From Cloeon dipterum (taxonomy: Eukaryota > Arthropoda > Insecta > Ephemeroptera > Baetidae): DNA of 64,000 nt. The stretch lies in NCBI RefSeq assembly GCF_949628265.1, contig NC_088788.1, positions 28,568,335-28,632,334 of the forward strand, given 5' to 3'. The notes under the pieces are model-generated. The model worked only from the letters and a program-made list of their open reading frames with translations, did no database searches and was not told the DNA's origin. Below, one piece after another: positions 48,301-59,200 of the stretch (its first letter is position 1; each line of letters opens with the position of its first letter). A program made the translations under genes and the position numbers.

Positions 48301-49957
48301 AAAAAAAATAGTTTTTCACGATTCTATGGCGATTGGCTGAAATGATTTCGGTTTTCAGCACGTCAAAAGAAAACATTTTAATTGAAGAACCCACCTAAAA
48401 AGGCTATACCTGACGTATTTTAAGAGCCACCCCTATAAATATTTGGCTTAACAAAATAAAAAGAGTATCTGAATCTGAAGTGGCAGGATTGAGTCTGAAA
48501 CCACAGCGGAAGGGCCTTAAAACTAAATTTTTTGAGTATACGGTGGCGCCATCTGTCGGCGGCTTCAAACACTAAGGTTTTATACAACTGGTTAAATAAT
48601 TGCAACTGAAAAGCTTGATATGGAAAATACAGAAATGGCAAAAGATAGTTAACTAAGAGACTTGAAAAGCTCAAATTGGCTCGGAGTAAAAATGCAATCT
48701 CAGGATTCTCGGAAGAGTAGAAACTATTCAAACAATAACATACATTGCTGACGGGGGTAATATGAAAAAAGAGTGTAGGAAGGTAAATGCTCAGTTAATT
48801 ACCTGAAAGCCTATGTGACAAGAGTGATTAGGTAAGATCATTTTTCTTGTGCGTGTCTGGGACAATTCCTATTTGTAGTAAATATACTGTACTCTTTTAT
48901 TAGAAGAAGGGATAATTTTAATATTATATGAAAATTGTTTAACAAGAAGATTCATAATTTAATAAAATATAGTGTCAGTTGGAACCAAAAACATTTTGAG
49001 AAAAACTCAACTTTCAAAATCCAAGGAAAAATAAATTATTTAATCAGCTCACCTCAAGTAAAATAGCGCCTTCAAGATTGTAATAATAATTGTTTCCGCA
49101 AAAGTTGAATTGCGTTTCTCTGTGAATTATTAAGTAGCTGACTTGTTTTTTTTTCAATTTAGTGAAACGCCGACCAAAACTTTCACGGAGTTGATTGGTC
49201 CAATTAAAAGATCGCCATCTGTGGAGTGTGTGGAACTCAGTCCAGTCCGAAGAGTAAGGAGGAGCAGAAGCCCAAACAGGAGAGCGCGAAGCCGCAGTCC
49301 AAGCATTCGATGGAATTCTAGCCCAGGTAGAAGTACAAGCCCTGGCAGATCTCGCAGTTCAGAGCAAAGAAGAAGCCCTGTACGTCGAAGGGGGCAATCA
49401 TATAGATCTAACGTGCGCCGTGAGAAGAGTATTTCGCTATCTCCAGAGGGTATAACAATTTCAACTTGTGGACAGGATATATACTTAAGTTAATTTTTTC
49501 GTTTCAAAGGTGGCTCAAGCAGAATGTCTCCGTTTGATGAAAGGTTAGTTCTTGTCTGTTTGTCACAAATGAGATAAATTCCTAAAGAGGTGAATTAGGC
49601 GTAATAAAATTTTGCCATAGCCAATCTGAGGAAGGGTCATTTTGATTTTTAATCAATTATTGTAATATGCATAAAAATTCAAGTTTTTATGGTGTTTTAA
49701 TGGTCTATTGCAGAATTCAATGTAGAAAAGAATCGGCAACATTTGATGAAGAGTCTGGCCAAGAAGTTGTTGAAATTCATCCAAATGGTAAATATATAAT
49801 ATGATATATTTATAATTAATGCCCTAAACTATTTAATCATAAGTGTTATATAGTTAAAATTACTGACTGTCGAGTATCTAATTTTAATATTATAATTTCA
49901 CAAGCGATAATTATTTTGGCCATTTTTTAAAATCATTTTGGTACCTAGTAATTTTTG

Positions 49958-50013
<56 letters not shown>

Positions 50014-53000
50014 TGCTGCTATATTTTTTAAGGTGAAGGCGGAAGCGTTAAATATCAATAGGTTTTCTTGGTATTTACTTAAGTAACTTGCGTTATAAAT
50101 ATTCAAAATAAAATTTAATCTTAAAACAATCGTTTCCCCTGTTACAGGCATATTGATGCTTTTATTACCTGCATGGCTTATATGTCGATAATATTAGTCC
50201 AGAACGCACAATTGCATGATTTTACTTGAGATAAAAATAGATCTCGACCAGCCGCGCCAGCTGGTTAATTTTTTCTCAGCCGCAGTAGCATTTGCTGAGC
50301 TGTGCCAGCCATGCCAACCGAGGGTCAATAAGCCGTGAGGTTTAAAAAGCGGGAAAAATATTAGCTGCTCGCCCTTCTGGTGGGCATGCACTGCCGTGGC
50401 ATACATAACTTATAAAACTTTGTCAGCCGCACGTCTGCCGGTTAAAAAGCCCAGCCGCCAGACTAAGCCTCTGCAGCCAGCCGTCGACTCAAAATTCCAC
50501 GGTAGAGATAAAAAATGACCGTACTTAAGAATTTATAGCGCTAGAATGTTTTTGTATAAAGTAAATTTTTAGTAAATGGGGTACATGGTTATCAACATTA
50601 CGATTGACATGAGTAACTGAATTTGCAATACTTGTTATCTCAAGCTAATGGTAGAGGTCTCAAGCCAGCCGCGCAATGCCAGCAGGCAAATTTTGGGTCT
50701 CATAGTTGGCCGCCACCTGTAATAAATTTAAGTAGCCACACCATCCGTTTGTCAAAAAGTCTGAACAATCAATAAAAGTGTCGAGGAAAAATTTTGCATC
50801 CGTGAAGCATTCTCAAACTTTGGTTAGCCGCGCCAGCCTCCGATAAAAATACTCAGCCGTCGCTGGGTCAAAATTCGGCCAAGCCAGTCGCCGCCTCAAA
50901 TGTTCACAGTTTAGAGCTCCAGCTAAATGGCCATTAAAATAGCGTGCAAATATCCCATTTATACTAAATTTGATATTTTGTGTGCAACTGTATTTTATGA
51001 CTTTTATTGTTTTTTAGGTAAAAAAACGACATTAGATGACGCTCTACGTGACACTATTCCTATTTCGCGCTCTGGATCTGACATGTCCATGTCCCCCGAG
51101 CCCATTTCTCCTAGAATAGCGCCAATAATCAGTACTTCAAGACGCCACTCTCCTCATTTTGGAAGGTCAAGATCTCCAAAACTAGATCAGTATGGTAGAG
51201 AAGTGAGCATGCGCCGTGATAAGCGCTCCCGCTCGCCTGATAGCAGGCGCGGTCACTATAGCAGAAGATCTCGCAGTCCTAAAAGAAGCCGCAAGTCGCT
51301 GTCCTGCAGTCCTATCTCTAGCAGAAGCGGGTCAGACTCTCCACGCCCCATGTCCAGAACTTCTGACGCTTGGAGTTCCAGTTCAAAGCCAGCTAGCTAT
51401 GGAGAAAAATACAAGAGGGAGTGTGAACTGATTGAGAGGGAAATCAAAAAGAAAAGGCGTCACTATCAAACCCAACCTGAGAAGCATCCAGCTTATAACG
51501 ATGAATGGAAGCTGTTCTGGAACAGAAAGCAGCAAGAAGTGAAGCAAAGTGGCAGGAATCCAGCGAAGTATGATTATACGCCTGAGTGGAAGGTGTTTTG
51601 GAATGAGAGAGTGGAAGATTTGTACATTAGAGAGTTGCAAGAACGCAAAAGTGAGCTGAAGAAACGCATGAGCTTTGCAGACGAGAGCAACATGCCACGA
51701 TCATCCAGAGGATCCAAGTCTATGTCAAAAGGAGGTTCTGTGGCTGATGTCAAAGAAGTGTGGAAGAATCTAACAGGTGGTGACATCAAGGAAGATCACA
51801 AACCAGAGCCAAAGCTGGTGAAGCCTGAATATCGCACGGTTTTGGGTGTGCTCAGACACTTGACAGCTCTGGAACCTCAGCTTGGATCTCTTGGACCAAC
51901 TGTCAACAAACTTCTTGGCAAATCTTTAGCAATGGAGAAAGTGAAAAAAGAGTCTTCTGAAGATATTCTACGTGACATTGAAAATGTTGTACTTTTGGAG
52001 ACAATCAAAGAAAAATTTCGAGGTCAATTGATGGCTGGAATCGTTGAGCGCTTCAATGTCGCAGCCACAAAAAACGCAATCAACAACATCACTTGGGTGC
52101 TTGACAATGCCCCACCACCGACAGTCCAGGAGCGGATACTGAAAGCTGAGGAAGCGCCGAAGGTTGCTGCTGTTGAAAAAATTGTCAAATCTTCCATCCT
52201 CTCCGCTGCACCCACCGCCAAGCCTTCTGAACCCAAGAAAGAAGCGGAAAATATCGCAGTTCCTGGAGTAGGAAACATTGACAGGAACGCAATCGCCTTG
52301 CAAATAGCGAGCGCGCTCCTTGCTCAAGGTAAGACTGACATCACTAACGAAGAGCTGGAACAGTTAGTTGAAGCTGTGGTCGGCATGGCTCAGAAAAAGA
52401 ACGCTGAGGCCAAAGAGGAAAAGAAAGTTGAAGTCAAAGAAGTAGAGCAAGAGATCAAAGAGGAGGAAGTTGCCACTATCCCTGAAGAGGAAGCTCCTGC
52501 AGACATGAGTGAAGATGATCTCATATCTTGCTTAAAGATCTTTGAGTTTCTTCCTGAACACGAGAAGCACTCAATAATACTGCAACTTCAACGTCTGGAA
52601 GAGACTGATCCGGAAAAAGTGAAGGAGCTTCGAAAGTTTGTTAACGCAGGCACTGAGATGAACTCGCCAAAAGAGCTGTTTGGGCAAGCAGCATCTGACG
52701 ACGAAGACTATTTGGACTCGGACGTCCTGAACGCTGCTAAAAAAAATGTTGAGCAAGAGATAAAACCTAAAGCCGCAGACAGCAAGACTCTGCAAGAGGC
52801 TACTGACTCAATGATGGCTGGTTTGAAAGGAAAGCGGCTGAATAGACAGGCTGACGCCATCAAGACGGATTTGCCGTTACCACCAATAGGTAATGTGGTG
52901 CCAGCTGCACCATTAGCAGCAGCAGCAGCAGCTGTCCCTCAAAGTGCTGGACCTTACTACGAAACAAGCCAGAATGTTTATTTGAACGCATTCCAACATC

Positions 53001-53152
53001 AACAAATGCAGCTTCATGCACAGCAGCCGCAGCAGCACCCTCAACAGCATCAGAATAATCCCTATGAGCAACAACAGAATTATCCGTATGCTTCGTCACA
53101 ATACCCGCAGTACGGTGGTCCTTCTTATGGTTATTATCATCAAAATTGGTAA
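45375..53152 (+). CDS. Large nuclear protein with U1-type zinc fingers and RS domain (1,260 aa)
   Basis: Nine coding exons: 45375-45887, 46914-47184, 47236-47340, 47507-47661, 47715-47923, 49163-49449, 49510-49543, 49714-49787 and 51018-53152; all phases agree. Order of regions: Pro-rich low-complexity N-terminus (PPIPPPLPKLPP and LGxP repeats), a U1-type finger (FLCHICNIKVLNNDVVNHHK with a following H), a second finger (VCFLCDKRGESLMQN through SHMIGTTH), an RS-rich tract (RRSRSPNRRARSRSPS), a duplicated motif YNDEWKLFWNRKQQEV / YTPEWKVFWNERVEDL, Glu/Lys-rich coiled coil, and a Gln/Tyr-rich end. U1-type fingers plus RS repeats point to pre-mRNA splicing or transcript processing. It resembles insect proteins annotated only by CG number (possibly the Drosophila CG7065 type; from memory, unverified). 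Polyadenylation AATAAA is at 53335-53340. Confidence 0.82.
46088..46294. mobile_element. MITE-like foldback element in intron 1 of the RS-domain gene
   Basis: Two imperfect inverted arms, 46088-46153 and 46223-46294, share GTCGCATTT, AGAATGG, AGGGCCATTTTT, CAACGGT and AAATTGGCC in reverse-complement order. About 70 bases of loop contain GATATCAATAAAAATAATTG. No coding capacity and no clear target-site duplication. Size and structure fit a nonautonomous DNA transposon. Confidence 0.6.
48244..48556. mobile_element. MITE-like element with ATGGCGCCA terminal inverted repeats
   Basis: Inverted repeats 48244-48294 and 48514-48556 share a perfect 22-base block (ACAGATGGCGCCACCGTATACT and its complement, split here for length: ACAGATGGCG and CCACCGTATACT) and a second block AAAAAATTTAGTTTTAAGGC. 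The left arm carries a 9-base insertion between blocks. The 219-base core has no open frame. It sits in the 1.2-kb intron between exons 5 and 6 of the RS-domain gene. Confidence 0.65.
49961..50011. repeat. AT dinucleotide microsatellite
   Basis: About 50 bases of uninterrupted TA repeats in the last intron of the RS-domain gene. Confidence 0.9.
50240..50905. repeat. GCCAGCCGC-rich dispersed repeat, copy 2
   Basis: At least five degenerate units of AGCCGCGCCAGC plus AT-rich spacer (near 50248, 50276, 50425, 50665 and 50826). The segment at 50826-50900, with CTCCGATAAAAATACTCAGC and CAAAATTCGGCC, parallels 31256-31320 in copy 1. It lies in the last intron of the RS-domain gene. No open frame or terminal repeat is seen. 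Confidence 0.6.
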
Positions 53153-53344
53153 AATGTATTAATCGCTTCAGTTTTTGTGGGTTTCTCTTATAACATTATT
53201 GACAAACAGGACCCCTTACTTTGAGAAACCGATTGATTTTCACCGAGATGTAGAACCCATTCCGAGGGCCTATGTAGTTGACAAAAAATAGCGCAGACCC
53301 ACTTCCACCCTTGTGCGGTTGTTAGACATAAAGAAATAAAATGT

Positions 53345-54430
53345 TCAAGATTTTTTATTTTGATCTGAGTTGCGTGAACCGCGTGTTTTTTATGTATTCA
53401 AATTCTCCTTGTATTTGAAATAAAAATACGATCTAATTGAATTAAAATTATTTCATTCCAGGTAAAAAGGAACCATAAATAGTGAATGTCAGCAGGTTTA
53501 AAATTTGCAAAAGACCAGCAGGTCATGAAAATTTAGGTGCAAATGTGCAATTATTACTGGTGGGAAGGGAAATTTGCTTTATTTACCAACAGTTGGGTGT
53601 TTTGTTAAGTACTACCTGAGAGCGCTTGGAAATTACGCTCTGAAGTACTTTAACTTATCACTGGTGGTGCCACTAATTTTGTTTTATCTCTGGGGTTTAC
53701 TGAACCGAAAGTTTGACACAAAACTATTTTGCTCAGATTATAGGTGGGAGTTATATCAAATCGCTGTACAAAATAAATGTTCTCTTAAAGCTGTGAAAAT
53801 GTTTAAAGTTCATGCCATACATGAATTGTGTTCAAATGGCTACTGAAATAACCTAGTCATTAAAAATGCTCGTCACGGGGTTTAATTTAATTTTAATTTG
53901 CTGACGCACAACTATTATGCATCTGCGTAAGCAGCGTCTGTTCATTATCACGCGCTTTCCCATCTGATCCTCACTAAACTCATTTTATTTTATTCTTCAA
54001 ATTAAACAATTTTACGTGAGACAAATAAAGGCGCATTGTTATAAAAAAATAATAATTGGAACTCTTGGTACTGAATATCACATAATAAAATTATTGGCTA
54101 TTGTCTATTCGCAGTGTGATTTGAATGAAACCCTCGTGCCCTCGAAAGGTCATCCACTCAAAGGTTGTACGTGACGAGCTGTGGATTCTGTGGTGCGCAG
54201 GTCCGCTCCATCCAGAAGAGTGTGGCGTGCTCGCTAAATATACACCAGAGTGGTCGATCGATCGAGACGAGCCCCCTACTAGCTCGCATATCACGGTGCA
54301 CTCGCTCTCCTCGCTTCGGCTGAGCAACAAACAAACGTGTCTCCATGTGAGGTGCTCATCGCAGACAAGATTGAAGCTTTCCTGTTGTCCCTGTTGCCGG
54401 CTGCTTTGGCCCAACGTCTCCGTAGAACGC
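53345..54430. other. Intergenic between RS-domain gene and PFKFB-like gene
   Basis: About 1.1 kb. A plus-strand frame at 53574-53846 encodes a 90-aa product with one hydrophobic stretch (NLSLVVPLILFYLWGLL); it has no relatives I recognise and its start is not supported. The GC-richer block 54120-54430 should be the promoter and 5' UTR of the PFKFB-like gene. Confidence 0.4.
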
Positions 54431-54438
54431 CGACAATC

Positions 54439-56209
54439 ATGGCACCCATCGTAAGCCCTTTGTCCTTTCGCCAGCCCCAGTCTACTGATGCAAAACAATC
54501 AGTCAGTGCAGGTAAATCCTATCGTTAAATTATGCTAATTTCCAATTTTTTATTTTTATTTCAGTCGCATTATTAATGCTGATTAATCGAGTTGGCGCAC
54601 CCAGCCAATTTCCAATTTATTCTTGCCCTTGAAACTGTTGATAACGCTGCTATTATTATCCGCACGAGACTACGTGACCTTAGCCATGAGAGGGTGAAAT
54701 GTGACGCGCGCTCTGGAAGTTGCAATCTGCTTCCGTGTTATTGTGCATTAATTTCGCCAGAATTTTAAAATTTTCTGCAAAACTGGTACTGTGTGTTTTG
54801 GTTTACCACACTGACTGAGCAGTTGGCTGCTCCTTTGAAATGATGGAGCTTTGCCAATGCCAGTGGCTAAATTTAATACCCGCGCCATTTGTTTAGCTTC
54901 GCAAATATTCACAAGCGACATAGTAAAACGTGTCTCTCTTGCTTTCGCGGGAAACGTATTTATGCCAATTATTGCCAAGGGGTTTTCCTTGAGAAATTGC
55001 AAACTTTCGTGTGAATATCTGCACTTAAGTATATTATGCACGCTATATATACTCAAGCTATAAAATTAAGCAACAAGACCTGAATTGAAAGAACTGCGTC
55101 AAATTGGTGTAGGACGTCTGTTTTCAGTTTCAGAATATTGTCGAAATGAGGATGCTAAATATTTACTTTTAAGGGCACTGAAAAGATTTCAATATTTTAA
55201 TTTTCTTCCGTTGTTTCCAGTTGATTGCTTTTTTTATATTCAGCTTAATGAACCCTCGGAGACTAACCTACCAAGTGCGATATTTTCTTACGCCTAACTC
55301 GATTTTATTCTTCTAGAACATAGTGAAATGGATAGTGAAACCTATTTGAAAGCATGTTTTGCGAAAGTCTGAAAGCCATTTAAAAGTCACGATCATTGTT
55401 GCGTCATTTAATCGCTTATAATCTTTTTGCATTCAATTTTTCCAGGCGATTGCAAAACAGATTATGCGTAATGGTTGCTCCGCTCTTTTAACGCTCAGTT
55501 GGCGGGATTTCAATAAAAACGTTTCCACTGCGTAGTAAATTTTGGGCTATTATGTTTAAAAGCCGGTCCCTAGTGATTGTGCTATTTAATTATTTGACAG
55601 CCGAGAAGGCCAACAAGTTGCAGCACCGACCTTCTCAACTGCCATAGACACCGGTTAAACGAGCTGAATCGAAAGCAGAAGACTGCATATAATAAATAGT
55701 TCTTATGACGTGCCAACTTACCCAAGGAAACACGTCGGCGGAAGTAAACAAGGAAATAAACACACTTAAAGCTATTGGTACCATATTAATTGGGGTAAAA
55801 TTACGATTGTATTTTTGTCTATAAAAGATCGATTCGATGGCGACCTTGTAACCAAGCCGTCGTCAGAGCGAATCTGCGCGCGAGATTAATTTGTTTATGC
55901 CTGGCGAGGAGCATTGTGTGTCTTTGTTTTACTTGTTTTTCTCGTAAGCTACGTACTTGTCTTTTGATGCCATTGCATTGTTGCTGTTGACAGGCTCCAC
56001 TGGCCCGCAGTTCGGTCCGATGGCTGTTATCGTCGAGGACTATGGCCGCACACACCTGGCAAAAAAGCTCGGCCGGTTTCTCAACTGGACCGGCCACCAG
56101 GCTAAAGGTTAGTTTTTTATTGTTAATTCCACAACTACTTTGTTACGTCATTTTAATGGTCAAACAAACAATAACGTGACATTTGCGCTTTTTGGCCAAG
56201 CTTACTCGA

Positions 56210-56242
<33 letters not shown>

Positions 56243-59200
56243 CTCAAAAACCACAGGACTGTGTAGCACGACGAAATACTATGGGCTTCAATGCAAAAAT
56301 TTAAAAGTTAACTAGCATATTAGTCTTTTTTTAATTTAAGATCGCTTAAAAATTGTTTAATGTTCCAAAACTACTCTCCGGGAGCTCATAAATAAAAAAG
56401 CTATGGAAGGATCTAAATCAAGTGACACCCCCCTTGGCAAGTGGTCTTCAGATTTTGATAAAATTCGGTGGAGATGTTGCCCTAGGGGACCTAAGTTGAA
56501 CCCTAAAATATTAGGTGAAAATTCCAAAAATTGCCCATTTTACAGGGGTTCAAAATTTGAGATTTTTGAAAAAGTTGATGTTTTCCGCGATTTGTAACTT
56601 TGACTCTGTTTGTGGTAAACACAAAAATTTGGTATCCAAAATAATCTACGTTTAATGCCAAACAACTTCCCCACGACAACCAACTTCGTAGGTCAAAGGT
56701 CAAGGTCACTAAATTCGGGTCAAATTTTTCAAAAAAATCCCACATACCCTAGTACATAAAATTTTGAAAATTCAAAATAGCCAAAATGTGTCTCATATCC
56801 ATGGTAACAACATATAAAAAATTGGCGAGACTTATTTTTTTCTTTTTCGAGATATTTTGAATTGAGTGTTAAAAACCGGTGTTTTCCGGGTCTTCTGATC
56901 ATAAATAAAAACACGTTTTCCGCTTAATCTCAGCTTCTATGGGTCCGATTTAGAAAAACCGCACACCATTTGATGCGTAATGACCTCCCCTAGGTAATGC
57001 AAGGGATCATAAGGGTGCCCACCCCCTTCAAACCCTTAATCACCCCCTGGAAATCCGAAAAATATTTTTTTTCAAATATTTACTCTCTAACTCGATTAAT
57101 TAAGCAAAATACTAATCAAACATGTTTCAAAATAATTAAAATATAAAATATTTTCATTTACTTTGTAGAAAAATAACTTTAAAAAAGTAAAATTGCTATT
57201 AATAAAATAATTTAAGTTTATTTTAAATATATAATTATTTTCGGTTTTTGTTTATTCAAAATAGCTAATTTTTTTATTTTTTTTTAAAGAACTTTAAAAT
57301 ATATTTCATATTTTACAGTGTTTCTTTATAAATATAAAGAAATGCAACCAATACCAATAATTTGTTAAACACACAATTTTCACCAAATGCTTATGGTTTA
57401 ACAAATATTAATGGTTGCATTTATTTATAATAATAAAATAACACTCTAGAATATAAAATATATTTTAAGATTCTTTAAAAAAATAAAAAATCAGCTATTT
57501 TGAATAAACAAAAACCCAAAATAATTATATATTTAAAATAAACATGAATTATTCTATTATTAGCAATTTTACTTTTTTAAAGTTATTTTTCTACAAAGTA
57601 AATGAAAATATTTTATATTTTAATTATTTTGAAACATGTTTGATTAGTATTTTGCTTAATTAATCGAGTTAGAGAGTAAATATTTGAAAAAAAATATTTT
57701 TCGGATTTCCAGGGGGTGATTAAGGGTTTGAAGGGGGTGGGCACCCTTATGATCCCTTGCATTACCTAGGGGAGGTCATTACGCATCAAATGGTGTGCGG
57801 TTTTTCTAAATCGGACCCATAGAAGCTGAGATTAAGCGGAAAACGTGTTTTTATTTATGATCAGAAGACCCGGAAAACACCGGTTTTTAACACTCAATTC
57901 AAAATATCTCGAAAAAGAAAAAAATAAGTCTCGCCAATTTTTTATATGTTGTTACCATGGATATGAGACACATTTTGGCTATTTTGAATTTTCAAAATTT
58001 TATGTACTAGGGTATGTGGGATTTTTTTGAAAAATTTGACCCGAATTTAGTGACCTTGACCTTTGACCTACGAAGTTGGTTGTCGTGGGGAAGTTGTTTG
58101 GCATTAAACGTAGATTATTTTGGATACCAAATTTTTGTGTTTACCACAAACAGAGTCAAAGTTACAAATCGCGGAAAACATCAACTTTTTCAAAAATCTC
58201 AAATTTTGAACCCCTGTAAAATGGGCAATTTTTGGAATTTTCACCTAATATTTTAGGGTTCAACTTAGGTCCCCTAGGGCAACATCTCCACCGAATTTTA
58301 TCAAAATCTGAAGACCACTTGCCAAGGGGGGTGTCACTTGATTTAGATCCTTCCCTATTAAATTTTATATATATGAAATTTAAGTTAAAGATTGAAATTT
58401 TATAAAATTACCGTTGCGTTTATATTTTATTATTTTTCTGTTTCATTTTCAAATACTTCAAATTGCCTGTAATTTTAAGATAAGTAGAGCTTATGCGCAG
58501 TTTTAAGAGCAAATCTAATTCTGGAATGGAATGAGAGCATGTATGTGAACAAACACAGTCAGTCTTCCACTGTCCATCTTTGCAATTAGTTTACATAGGA
58601 AATTAACCAAAGCATTTTAATGACATGTTATGATGTTCTCACAACTCCACTAACGACCGAATGCAAATATTTTGCTCTGACCTCATTTACACTTCCAAGA
58701 TTAATGCAAACAAGTATTCTGTGTGCTTCTGGATACGCTATTAATAATTGACGTCAACTTGCAGGTTTCACCATGCAAGATGAAAACCTGAAGTGGTTTG
58801 AGAATAAGAGGTTGGCACAGAGCCCAGCTGAGTTTGAGGACATTTGCAATTGGCTGTCTAAAGGAGGACCTGCCATTGCTGTGAGTCAAAAATAATTCCC
58901 TACAATTTCCGGGATTGTAAACTCAAAGAGCGGTCTTCCATGCGATTCAGGTAATCGAGTGCTCTTCGACCACTGAAAGGCACCGCCCGGAACTGTGTGA
59001 AATGCTCACTAATTGTTCCAAAGAATGCAGAGTGCTATTCGTCGAATGCATTTGTGATGAAACCTGTGATAAAATGGTATCTTTTCTATTAGGCTACAAA
59101 AATAATCGCTTTAACATTTGTAATTTTTTGTTAAGAATTCTGCCGGAAAGCGTAAATCACCAACAACCCCAACTTCCGGCACCTCTGCCCAGTCTAAGAC

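Noticed and set aside
53574-53846. 90-aa plus-strand frame between genes as a real small membrane protein
   Set aside because: No ATG in good context, no promoter or polyadenylation signal of its own and no recognisable family; left as an unsupported open frame.
56503-58256. Two identical 80-aa and two identical 61-aa frames as a protein family
   Set aside because: The copies are identical only because they lie in the two arms of the palindrome; no domain, no start context, and the frames are ended by ordinary AT-rich stops.
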